From the NCBI GenBank assembly GCA_036674765.1, contig JARVKI010000026.1, positions 248,001 through 312,000 of the forward strand: a stretch of 64,000 bases of DNA, read 5' to 3'. A program made the position numbers and the translations under genes. Positions 24,101 through 34,800 of the stretch are shown one piece after another. The notes under the pieces are model-generated. The model saw only the letters and a list, made by a program, of their open reading frames with translations, did not search any database and was not told where the DNA came from. Positions within the stretch are counted from its first letter, which is position 1. The number at the start of each line of letters is the position of its first letter. This stretch comes from Seiridium cupressi. Taxonomy: Eukaryota; Ascomycota; Sordariomycetes; Amphisphaeriales; Sporocadaceae.

Positions 24101-24954
24101 AGGGTCGCAAGGACGTCGTCGACAAGATCGCTGCGTCCATCGAAAGCATCGTGTCTGAACGGGCTAGTCAGGTCAGTGAGAGCGTCGATGTACCGATCGA
24201 GAAGCATCGATCATTGATTGGCCGAGGCGGTGATGCGAAGCGCAAGCTGGAATCCGAGTTCTCCGTCGCTATTGACATTCCTCGCCAAGGATCTGGTCAG
24301 ACTGGTGTGAAGATCACTGGCAAGGCAGATGCTGTGGCCAAGGCCAAGGAACATATTCAGTCCTCGTTCAAGGAAGAGCCAAGTGAGACTGTGCAGGTGC
24401 CGCGCAAGTACCACAATGCTGTCTCCAGCAACGGACAGTTCTTCCGCAAGCTCCGGAACGACTTCAAGGTTACTGTCGACCACGCTGGGCAGGCGCCCCC
24501 AGCAAAGTTCAAGTCTGCCACTGCTCGTATTAGCAACGGGGCCACTCCTCTCATCACGGATGATCCGGAAGAGGTTGCAGATGCTCATTCCTGGAACTTG
24601 GTTGACAATGCGTCGACTGAGGAGGGAGACATCCCGTGGGTCCTGAAGGGAACCGCCGAGAATGTTGAACGTGCCAAGGAGGCCATCAACAAGGCTTTGG
24701 AGCAGGCCAAGAAGCCCAACAGCACTGGCTATCTTATCCTCGCTGACCCTTCGACCTACCGATATGTCATTGGCCAAGGCGGTTCCAAGGTCAACGCAAT
24801 CCGCAAGCAGAGCGGTTGCCAGATTCAAGTGCCCAAGGATCAAGCTTCCGACGAGGCCATCGAGATCACGGGCACCAAAGAGGGCTGCGAGAAGGCGAAA
24901 GACATGATCTTGGAGGCAGTTCGTGAGGGCGTGGCATCGCGCAACCGAGACTAG
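21119..24954 (+). CDS. SCP160: Vigilin / Scp160 multi-KH-domain RNA-binding protein
   Basis: 1261 residues, join(21119..23936,23987..24954), one 50-bp intron. Vigilin/Scp160 binds mRNA on polysomes and at the ER and helps in translation and ploidy control. At least ten KH modules follow one another, recognisable by their GxxG loops: IGKGGATIKAI (about 200), LFGRDGKNILKA, IGKSGSHINELREKF, IGSGGSQITRLQDRY, IGAQGSAMDELRQK, IGPGGSTLRDI (split by the intron), IGRGGDAKRKLESEF and IGQGGSKVNAIRKQSG near the C terminus. Several modules have a degenerate loop (GPNN, GNNG, SSNGQ), normal for this family, where some KH units no longer bind RNA. The open frame continues upstream to 20936 without an ATG, so 21119 (MATTSESSS) is the first possible start. 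Strong housekeeping codon use, no lesion. Confidence 0.95.
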
Positions 24955-25973
24955 AAGTCACGGGAAGGCGGCGGTTCCTCCTACACAGGCCAGCATATCG
25001 GCTCGTGGGCTGATGATGTGAACCCATGATGGTCTCGTTCCTCCTTTAAAATTAGGGTTAATGTACTAGTGGTCGGTTCTCATTAACAAAAAGCGGTCAA
25101 GGAAAAGCTCTGTCATTTGGGGGCAACCATAAATCTGGGGGTGCAACGAGCAGTCTCTGAATTAAGCAAGTTCTATACTAAATACTGATATTATCACTAT
25201 GGAACCTATTTGTTCCCTACCATGAATCATGTCTTAGCCATCTCATAAACACGACGCGATTCTTGAGAATTTTACTACATGAGAATTTTGTCTGGCTACA
25301 CTTGAGTTTTATTACTATTCACATTCCATACTTTTCTCGCCTTGTAGCTATTGGCACTATGCTGTGGCTACTACAGAAAGTGGTCCGCCTATACTTTTGT
25401 TCGCCATCTCCAGCTCCCGAGAAGAATGAGCGGCGCCGTCAGCCACTGTAATTTTATCCTCACGTCGTTATATAGTGACCAAGTTAGATATGGCAACTAT
25501 GGTAGGGAGGGTCTGAGTTTATCGCTCCTTCCCCTGTAAAGATCTGGTTCAATGAGTAATCCCATGTAGAGAGGGCGGTGGGGAGTTCGTCTTTTCTCGA
25601 AGTAGTTCAAGAGACTCCCACGTCCTTCGCGTCAAGTCAATCGCGTCAAATTCGGTACCGTTAGCAATCGGATGCCTTGTACTATACTGGCCACTATAAT
25701 TGTGATAGCTCAGTGCATAGTTCCGCCATGGTCCCACCAACACTTGGCGAGCCGTAGGCCGTCTAAACGATAGTGGCAATTCCGACTCAACCTTCTGTTC
25801 ACCATCGAATGGCGTCACAACCTCATAGGAGCGCACTACCCATGAATAGCAACTGGAGGTCTGACCGTTCAGCCATGCGTTTCGTAACAACATTCAGGAC
25901 CTGGCTAGGCTGGACGGATGAATCTCTCCTGTACGTCGGCGTTTCACTCAACACATCAGAGGGGCGCTGGCTT
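24955..25973. other. Convergent intergenic region
   Basis: This holds the 3' ends of the KH-protein gene and the C2H2-like gene. A 114-codon minus-strand frame (25549-25893) immediately follows the C2H2 stop but has no domain features and no clear splice link to it. It is left uncalled. Confidence 0.45.
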
Positions 25974-28401
25974 CTAGACTGCGCCCTCGACATTTGTTTC
26001 CATTTCCATTGTCCCGTACTCTAGCCTTCTCGAGAACTGGTCTTTCAGCTTTGTGGCTATTTCAGATGCCTTCAGGACCTTCTCGAATGTCTCTGACGTC
26101 AAGTTGTCCGGATCGTCAATGATGCCCTCTAGGATCTTTTGCACTTCCCTGACGTCCAGCATCATGTCTTTCATTAGCTTCCTGTCGAGGGAGGCTCGGT
26201 TGCCGAGCTGCGTTTCAAGCTGGATGATTCTTGCTTTCAGTCTCTTGTTGTTGAGAGTAGATTTGGACGTTGCTTCACTGATGATTGAGCCGGCCGTCGC
26301 TCCGTTTTTTGATAAGTGATCTACGGGGCACGTATCTTGAGTAACCGGGCCAGCCATATTGCCGCCAGATAGGAGGTTCGTGGAGATTCCGAAAACGTCC
26401 GAGGTAATTGGAAGCAATCCTTCAGAATGTGAACTCAGATCCGTGCTCATGGAATAGATCGGATGATAGAAGTCCAGAGTAACATCGAATTGCTGGTTTG
26501 ACGAAAGGCCAAATTCACTATGTGTTTGGTCAATTATTGATCAGAAAGCTTTCAAATTGGCTCTCACCTTCCAGACACGGTGAAGTTATCCCTATATTCG
26601 GGTGCTCCAGGTGCACTGTGCGTGGCCTGGCCCAGAAAATCTGTCAGCTGGCTGACCTGGTTCTTCTCGGACCTATCCTGGTATGGTTTAATGTCTATCT
26701 TCTAATCAGTAAACTGGCTTTATGATCGAATTGGTTAATTTCAGGAACCCTTACAAGGGCTGTACATGTTTTTAAGGATATCGAGCCCGCAAGTATCCGA
26801 CTGGGGGATCAGAAGGCGAAACAAGTCCCACCATCTGTCCTCATTAGGGCCCGAAAACCGTTTTTGAGTGAACTTCTGCTCCGTTGAACTAGACATCATG
26901 TATGGAGGGGACTGCCTAGGTGCGCAACCATTCTGTTCCAAATGCACAGTAAGCTCACCTCCCCTACGGAACGTTTTCCAACAGTTGTTACATCGCTGGG
27001 AGGGAGTATGGTATCGTTGAATATGAGCCCTAGAAGGGTTATTGTATTAGGACAAGGTTCGTGACTTTATTACACATAAGCGTAAGAATAAATTTACCTG
27101 ACAGATTTGAATGTGGAGAAACCACGCTCGGTTTCTTCTTCACTACCCCGGTGGCAATGTAGACCAGGGACTCCCAGTGTGCCGGGCTGTTCTCTGTGGT
27201 ACGCTTCATATATGCATAGAAATCTTGGTTTATTTAATGAAACTTTTGTCGTCTTCCCTGTTGCTCGGTATCGCTTGGGACGATCACCATCGCCGCTGCT
27301 TCCGTCACTCCCGTCATTTTCGTCTTGGATTTTGCGTGGGTGCTTGCGATATACGCGAGATGACCCACTGCCATGACCTGAGTCTGAAATTGTAGGTGAT
27401 GCAGTCTCTGAGGTATGCGTATTGTCGGATGCATTGCCTGATTGGCCACCACTTGCTTCGACATTATTGTCGTCAGTGCTACTGGAGGTTGGATCGTTTA
27501 GTGTGGCTGATGGAACTGAAAGTGAATGACTTGCTTCCGTAGTAGCCTCATTTGCCCGGGAGTATATGATTGCGCGTGTCAACTTGTACCCAACAAGCAT
27601 GACCATATTTGACCCGGGATAACTTTTCTGAATCGGCCAGGGGTCTGGCAAAGGCTCAGATGAATCACCTTCAGACTCATCACCTGCCATTCTCGTCTCG
27701 TTCTCCAAGGTAGATAACGTCTTCTCATGGGCCATGGCGACAGTTGGCGAAGATCTAATGCTGACGGAGTCGATGGCATTCTGTGATATTTTTGGGTCCC
27801 GACCAGCTTTGTCTGATGCGATTTGGATAGCTTCGGAAGCTGGTGTCATACGTTCCTTTGCACTGGCATTTTTATCGCGGTCATTGCCACCGTCATCGCC
27901 AACGTTTTTCTTACTGGTGTTGGCGTTATGAGAGAGTCTCGGATTCATCATCCCGAACGAAATCGAAGGAGCTAAAGCCTGTTGCCAATTTTTTATACCT
28001 ATGACCTCAGAATCAAGATTTGAGTTAGACCATCCGACCAGGCCTGCTTGACCTAGACTAAGTCTTGGATCGAGGCTATATTGTCTTCGACCTCGAGACT
28101 GTGAGTGAAGCCGCTGTGCTAGACGTTGCTGCTCTGCTAGACGTTGTCTTGTCGCCCTCCTCTTCAAAATCCGGTCATGTTGTTTAGGATTGACATTAAG
28201 GGGTAGCTCCTCATCATATGGAGGCAATGCTGGCTCATGGGGGGCGTCATGGAATGCAAGTGCTGCACGACTTGGTTGGAGATCTGAACTTAGCTTGATC
28301 GGAGATCCGGGCATTTCGTATGGGTGCATTCGGTTACCAATCTCCGGCGACGGTGACGCAGGCTCGAAACTGAGTTCCCCGGGAATTGATTCTTCCTCCA
28401 T
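25974..28401 (-). CDS. Divergent C2H2-type zinc-finger protein, putative regulator
   Basis: I join four exons, complement(join(25974..26517,26568..26694,26755..27029,27098..28401)), to give 749 residues in one frame. All introns are GT-AG and 50-68 bp. Residues 1-400 are disordered (Pro-, Ser-, Gln- and Arg-rich, e.g. RQRLAEQQRLAQRLHSQSR). A Cys/His region spans the first junction. It follows the fungal pattern of a long first finger (FLCIYEAY ... HCHRG ... SVRAHIQRYHTPSQR) and then CNNCWKTFRRGGELTVHL. The usual first-finger Cys spacing (FACPY...) is altered to FLCIY, so the first finger may not bind zinc. A Trp-rich segment (EDRWWDLFRLLIP) and a predicted coiled coil (NNKRLKARIIQLETQLGNR, LDVREVQKILEGI) follow. 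It is probably a nuclear DNA- or protein-binding factor; its target is unknown. Confidence 0.72.
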
Positions 28402-29012
28402 CGTTTCTATGATTTAGAAAGTATACGATTGATATTGGTGATTAGACCAAAGAAAAAGCGAATACAGGCACCAAGAAGTGATTGATTACCAGTTGGAAAT
28501 TGTGAGCCTTTTCCCTCGCGACCGCTCGGCGCCACTTTCTGTGCTCACTCTAACTTCTCGGGCACCAGATGAGGCTGACTACAAGGCGCAGTCTGCTGCC
28601 TTGAAATGGCCTACCATGGGCAGGCTGAGACGGCGATTGCGCCCATGTGCTCCTAGGAGAGCGCAGAAAAGTGGGGCGCGCTCTTGAGATGAAGGGGTAC
28701 AAAGACAGAGGTGTAATGCGATACAGAACGAAACAACTAAAGACGAGTATAATATATTCACTCAATAGATGGGAGTTATTTCACATAATCTCTGTATTTT
28801 ACTAATCAATGAATTTGTTATACAACTATGATTATCTAATATGTTAATCCTATACCTGGTTGAAACAGAGCTCTGAACTACATGATATGGCTGAAATCCT
28901 CCAAGCGCGCGCGCATAGGAACATTACTCGAGCGCCGACGCGCTCTCAGGCATATGAGGGTTCTCAAGAGGCTTCCTAGTATGTAGTAGTATTGAGCTTT
29001 GCGCTATATAAG

Positions 29013-29438
29013 ATGGCAAGGTCTGCCTCTCTAGAAATATCACCAGCAACTTTGGTCTACAATTCCACCTATCGTCAATTTAAGCCGAAGCTCCTCTCCA
29101 GCCAAACTGTTGGTGGTAACATAGACTTCACCCAATACGAGACTATGGCAAATCGTAAGAATCGAGAGTCCAATGGCTCAAAGCCGAAGCGATGGTAAAT
29201 ATAGCCTACGTGTGCTCTCAGCAACACGGACTGACTTGGCGGAACCAGGTCTCAGCCAAAGACCTCTACGTCGACAAAAGCTCATGCTGGCAGGAGCACC
29301 AAAGCTGAACATAGTTCAACAATCGACGAGGAAAGGAGAATTGCCTCCGACTGCACACTCGATAGTCACACGAATCCCAACGATTATATGGGAGCTGAGT
29401 ACTATTTGATGTTTGTCGGGAGTCAATTTCAGAAATGA
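29013..29438 (+). CDS. Possible small spliced gene, function unknown
   Basis: Two short open frames become one when a 54-bp GT-AG intron (29195-29248) is removed: join(29013..29194,29249..29438), 123 residues. The intron has a CTGAC branch-like site 15 bases before its AG, typical for this genome. A TATA-like CTATATAAG lies just before the first ATG. An inner ATG at 29145 would give 79 residues (MANRKNRESNGSKPKRW start). The product is basic and hydrophilic, ending NDYMGAEYYLMFVGSQFQK. I recognise no domain. The call rests only on splice-site fit and frame continuity. Confidence 0.35.
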
Positions 29439-30255
29439 CGAATCGTAATCAAACAAATCCTTTGGCTGTAGACATTGAGAAGGAATTTGTCCAGGAAATT
29501 CTACTGGTTGTTAGGGGGAACGCCAAACCCTGGGTCTGATAGGTTCACGCAACATTTTCTACTTTGAGAGACAGGTATTGCGATGTTGCACCAAATGACG
29601 CGGTCGCGTAACTTCAGCGCGGCGTTCGCCCTTTGCTTTAAATGGACCGTAGAAATCTGTTTATGCTAGACACCTTAGTATAGCTATAATCCGCTTCGAG
29701 CTCATATACTTCTACCCATTGCGTGGAATTGATTACGTACAGGACGCCGTGACCTGTTAGAGGAGACTATAACCGGGCAGCCCGGATCAATTTTGACTAG
29801 TGCACGTATGTACATGGTCATTCTTGAAGGCGACACCTACGTATCTAGGTCAAAACCTATGGCTTTCTCAAATTTAGAAGAAACTCGGGATTTGAAGCTC
29901 GGAGCAACAATATGTAATGCGCAAAATGACAAGGTCTGTTCCGTAACGCCAACATTGGCAGTAAGTCTAAGAGTCTAGAGTCTAACTCCTCATCTTCTAA
30001 ACCCTCCTGGCTTCGTCTCAACATCTATGATGGTATCAACCGCATCCATCGCTCCCGCCATGCAATTACAGCAGCAATATTCAACCACTCGCAAGAAAAT
30101 GGTCGGCAGGCTCGCCAGTTTTTGGCTGTGACCAAAGAAGAACACCCGAGGAAAACATTTGACCATGTCCAAAAGGGAGATCATCAGCCCTGATCAATCC
30201 CAATGTACCGTACCCTGAAAAGACATCCCCCCAGAGGATCCAAAACATTGATCCC

Positions 30256-30257
30256 GT

Positions 30258-30294
<37 letters not shown>

Positions 30295-30476
30295 CACCAT
30301 GAAAAAAAAAAAAAAGGGTTGCACGCGAACAGAAAGAACAAAACAAACCCAGGGGCGCGGGGCCGGCCCNNNNNNNNNNTTTACAACTCCCAAAACTGGA
30401 TATTACCCCCCATTTTAAACAAAATTTTACGTGCCCCAAAAAATAAACCCCCCACCCGTAAAAAAAAATTTTTACC

Positions 30477-30515
<39 letters not shown>
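30256..30515. other. Assembly gap (10 Ns at 30370-30379) with flanking homopolymer artefacts
   Basis: Ten Ns at 30370-30379 mark a scaffold join. Both contig ends consist of long A runs (about 30260-30291, 30302-30314 and 30481-30514) separated by short G/C-rich pieces. This is characteristic of low-quality read ends and not of a genomic element. Open frames predicted here (Lys- or Phe-rich) are meaningless. Confidence 0.9.
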
Positions 30516-30516
<1 letters not shown>

Positions 30517-30763
30517 GACATGCAAAGAAAATCAAAGGTGTGCCAGGCTAGCTATATGACCATAGCTTCCAGTGCTGCGAGTGCCGTGCAGCTTTTCCAA
30601 TCCTTCCCACGCATCATTCTAACCGTAAGCACGCAACCATGCTTGTCGCAATGCTGGCCCCAAACTCTTTCGCCCAACTATGAAAAAAAAGTGGACGCAG
30701 GGCTTCTTGTGCTACGACCGCACCGATGAAGTAATCCTACAAATAATGCCGCTGATAAGACGC

Positions 30764-31864
30764 TTAATATAGAGTGTAACCACCATCAATGATGACGTTG
30801 CTTCCAGTCATGAAAGAGCTGGCGTCCGAGGCCAAGAAAACAGCCAGACCGTTGAGATCGTCGACATTGCCCAGACGGTCTTGAGGAGTCAAGCTCTTCC
30901 AGATCTTCTTCTGGGCATCAAGGGCAGGAACTCGGTTCAGAGCAGTGTCCATGTAGCCTGGGGAGATGCAGTTGACACGAATGTTGTACTTGGCCCATTC
31001 AGCGGCAAGGGACTTGCCGAATTGAATGACACCAGCCTTGGAGGCGTTGTAGCAGGACTGCTCCTGGGGGTAGTTGACGATGCTGCCCGACATGGAAGCG
31101 ACCAGAACGATGGATCCGGGCTTGCCAGCGGCCATCATGGCACGACCAACGGCCTGGGACATCAAGAAGGAACCAGTCAGGTTAATGTCGATAAGACGGC
31201 GGAACATGGCGGGATCGTAAGTCTCGGCCTTGATGTTGGAATCCGCAATACCGGCAGAGTTGATCAGAACATCTGGTGCTCCATAGAGCGAGACGACGGA
31301 CTCAACGGCAGCGTTGATAGCAGCTCCGTCACGAACATCTACCTTGAAGAAGGTCACAGGCAGGCCAGTCTTTCCATGCAGCTCAGCGGCGGACTCATCA
31401 CCCAGTTCCTGATTGGCATCAAAGATGACAAGAGCCTTGGCACCGGCCTCAGCACAAGCGCGGGCCATGTAGTTACCCAATCCACGGGCGCCACCAGTTA
31501 CGATGACCACCTTGTCCATAATCGACATCTTTTGCATGGTTGGAGGGAGTGTGTTGTAGACCTTCTGGGTCAGAGGGGTAACGGTCTCATCCTCGGGGCC
31601 CGTGGGAACGGATGTAGGCTTCGCGTTCTCTCGGGAGACGGGGATCGAGAAGTGGTCGCTGGAGCTCTGGCCGCTGCCCTTGGCATCGGTAGAGTAGACG
31701 CTGACAGGGATCTCGGTCTCCTGCACAACATCACTCTTCATTCGCATAGCGGACTTTTGGAAGGCACCGGTTGCGGCGGGAACGGCTCGAGGAGCAGTTG
31801 CACGCGGAACTGAAAAGAGAGGCGCGGCGGCCTTGGTGAGGCGGAAGGCAGTTCTAGAAGACAT
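30764..31864 (-). CDS. Short-chain dehydrogenase, D-arabinitol 2-dehydrogenase / polyol dehydrogenase type
   Basis: An intronless gene of 366 residues encoding a classical SDR with a long N-terminal extension. The Rossmann motif is TGGARGLG (about residues 123-130), the structural Asn motif is INSAG, and the catalytic pair is in SCYNASKAG. The tail is FMTGSNVIIDGGYTLY, the usual SDR C terminus. The segment SIVNYPQEQSCYNASKAGV and the GAGxxxG variant place it with fungal polyol and ketose reductases such as D-arabinitol 2-dehydrogenase and mannitol-type enzymes, which interconvert sugar alcohols and ketoses with NAD(P). The first 110 residues precede the SDR fold and are rich in Arg, Ala and Ser (SSRTAFRLTKAAAPLFSVPR), suggesting mitochondrial import. 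The substrate is not assigned with certainty. Confidence 0.88.
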   Translation of the reverse strand: MSSRTAFRLTKAAAPLFSVPRATAPRAVPAATGAFQKSAMRMKSDVVQETEIPVSVYSTDAKGSGQSSSDHFSIPVSRENAKPTSVPTGPEDETVTPLTQKVYNTLPPTMQKMSIMDKVVIVTGGARGLGNYMARACAEAGAKALVIFDANQELGDESAAELHGKTGLPVTFFKVDVRDGAAINAAVESVVSLYGAPDVLINSAGIADSNIKAETYDPAMFRRLIDINLTGSFLMSQAVGRAMMAAGKPGSIVLVASMSGSIVNYPQEQSCYNASKAGVIQFGKSLAAEWAKYNIRVNCISPGYMDTALNRVPALDAQKKIWKSLTPQDRLGNVDDLNGLAVFLASDASSFMTGSNVIIDGGYTLY

Positions 31865-34800
31865 GTTGTATGTGATGTAGGGGATTCAGTCGTAGAGACA
31901 GTTGTAGACGGCGAATTGGAGAACTTCGCAGGATTGCTTTAATAGCGACCCCAAAACGTCAATTGCTGGATGGATGGAAGAGTCTGATTGGTGAGACGGC
32001 GTTTCTGTGTAACAGAGGGCGTTAGTTATATGAGATAAGGCGCAGACCTCGATTGGGAGCAGGAGTTGCTGGCTCAGAAAAGGGGTGTTTCGAATGCGGA
32101 GATAAAGTCAATACCTTTTACTTGGAGAGGAGAGTATGGCAGTAGAATGGATACTCAAAGGAAGTCAATCTGATCTGACGGCGGACTCGCAGGGACTTAA
32201 GGCAATTTATAGGAACACCGATGTCGGGGGATGTGAGCGGTGAAATCCTGGAACTGAAATGTGCCACTGGACGGCGAGTTGATTATGGGCTGTATGGGTT
32301 CCGTCACGGTGCCCAGGCAGTTACTTGAAAAAGAAAACCTGTCCGTAATCCGCCCCTAGAGGTTGCGGCAAGTTCGTCTATCCGTTTTGTGGGGGACGTG
32401 AACAAATGGATCCAAGATTGGGGGTTCAGGTGTCCCAATCGACCAGGGCGCAAAGTACGACTACTCCTGGAGCTTCGGTCGGTGGTGCGTTTGTGCGTTG
32501 AGGAGCGGGATGTCCGGAGTGGTCTGCTCTTCTCTGTACTTGGTCGGACGTATAATAGCTTGCTTGCGAGTGGCAGAACGTACGTGATGGAAGGTTTACA
32601 AGAGTCAGAGAAAGGGAGGAGGGCGCCGCAAAGTCGACTGGCTGTCGAGTCTCTTTTCTACTCGAACCATGGTGGCGCTGGCGGATTGTTCCATGATCAC
32701 TCTACGCTTCTTTTGTTACCTGCTTCGGCCATGGTATCGCATGCATGTGCTACTGGGTTTGAAGCCCAGGCCGGCCGCTCACGCCGGGCCTGCGATTTTC
32801 GGCTGTAGCTTATTGTAGATCATATCTTGGTTGTATGTATGAGACGTGTTACGAAGCGCCGCTTTTGCCTTTCGTATCAGACCAGCAGAAACGGCTTCGA
32901 GTGGCGGAGACGGCGGAGAGCTATGCAAATCTCTTCTGGAGCTACCCTTGCTCAGCGACCCTGCAGCACTGGCAAGCGATACCAGGGGACCTAGACCCGT
33001 CACGCCCTAGTCAAGCCCGGCCCATTTAGCAGGTCCGCTGTGGAAACAGCCAAGAGGGATGAGAACGCGAGCGCGACCAGTCTTTTGCAGGGATTTGCTG
33101 ACGGTCGAGCCGCAAAATGGGTTGCTGGTGTGGGTGGTGGATCGCCCAAGACCGCCCAAGCAGATTCAAAGTTGTGATGCAGCACATAGTGCTCTCGGCT
33201 CGCACCCGGCAGACAGGGGCCGACTGTAGCTTGGCTACCCTCACCTCCGGAGAAGATTCGAAGACGGCTTCCATCCATTACGCCCACAGGAGTGGGGGCC
33301 CCCGGGGGGAATGGCGCAAGTCCTGGAGAATGCGAGGACGGGATGGGATGGGATTCCTGGGCTGTCATCACCTCTTTGTCCAGTCAAGCGCAGGCGACGC
33401 GGCACGGGGTCCAAGTCCGTGAGCCTGCCATTGTCGTCGCTTGGGTGAGATGCCATTCGTCTCGATTTTGCCGTAGATTACAAGTAGAGCAGAAGCTGGT
33501 TAGTTTACACGGACCCCGGGTATGGTCCGTTGAGCAAGCATTCAGCCGTCAATCTGTACGTACGGCCAGCGTCCAGGAGCCTTGGCTGAAGAGAGAGCGG
33601 TGAGTATCATACTGGGGTTCAGAGGCAAGATCTACTTGATAGTGGGAATCGAGGAATCCAATGTGCCGGGTTGTGGTGGTTGTGGTGTAGGAGATGCTGC
33701 AAGTTACGACGGAGCATTGGCCTAGGCAAGGGAAGCTACTGCAATGCACTAGCCCAGCGCACCCACACTTGCAGCGCTCCTGCTGCACGAAACCGACCTA
33801 AATTATGTCCATCCCGCAGCTTCCAGCTTAGAAATGAAGATTCCACATTTGATAAGAGCTTCTCGTAGCTTGGAGGATCCAATCGAGAGGTGCAAACCTG
33901 CTCTTCTTCCACCTTCCCTTCTGTCGTTGTGACGACGCTGGACCGCGACTGTGCGACCATTGCGACGTGTGACGTCTGACTCGGTCTTGCATTGCTCTAT
34001 TCAGCCGGCGGATGGGGGCGTTCCCACTATTACACTTGTCCACACTCCACGGCGATTCGGTGAGCAAGTGCAAGGCCACTTCATCCAACTCCTCCTGAAT
34101 CGCCGTTCCACAGGCTCATCCCTCATGCCGCCGCGGCATCGTAAGCAATGTAACAGAGGGCACAAGAGAGGATTGATCGTGCCCGGAAATTATGCACTGA
34201 TCATGTGGATGAAAAATTTTGTCGGAAACCCCAACACGGCAGCTCAGCCAGCCAGGGACAGCAACTCCTTTGCTCTGTGCATTTCCAGCATCTCACTTCG
34301 GATATCCACCCGCGGCGAGTTTATTACCCACTTAAGTCGTGCTTCAGCATGTAGCAAACTCGTGGCATCAGCCTGCCAGTAGCCTTGCAAATTGGATCTA
34401 CGTTCAAAAGCGCACTATTTGACCCCGGGTCCTCAATAATCAGCGGCCCGGTCAGCACACCGACAGGAGAATCTCACGATGGTGCTACCCCAGACACAAG
34501 GTGAGCGTCTCACCTAGGGTGACAGGGTTCCAGTGCGGAGATTATATTTAATTTTTACCAGCAGCCAAGCGCGCGCTGGACTCCTCTGGCCGCGTTTTCG
34601 GATCCTTACCCTGGCGCTGCCCCTGATGCCCGTCACGAAAGTGCTCAGGAAAACTGTGACTTCAGTTATGGGAAACGTTATGACCTGATTCGTACCATAA
34701 GCTAACAAGACATGAGGGCGCCGACACCACTGTCTAGCCAACCTTTTCGGCCACGGGTTGAAGCCAATTGACCAACCAAGGCCGCGGGGCCGTCCGCGTC

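Larger units (their letters stand above)
28402..30763. other. Mostly non-coding stretch flanking the assembly gap
   Basis: Apart from the possible small gene at 29013-29438 I find nothing coding. The part after 30250 is low-quality sequence around a run of Ns. Confidence 0.5.

Noticed and set aside
25549..25893. 114-codon minus-strand frame after the C2H2 gene
   Set aside because: No acceptable splice junction links it to the C2H2 coding frame, which has its own stop, and no domain is visible.
30256..30515. Lys- and Phe-rich open frames and poly-A runs as a retroelement tail
   Set aside because: They flank an N gap and alternate with garbled sequence, so they are best read as sequencing artefacts.
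30881..31813. 310-codon plus-strand frame
   Set aside because: It is the exact antisense of the SDR gene; its Gly/His-rich content mirrors the codon bias of the real gene.
33951..34382. 143-codon plus-strand frame in the gene-poor region
   Set aside because: No domain, membrane or signal features and no splice-linked neighbour; the length is within chance for this base composition.
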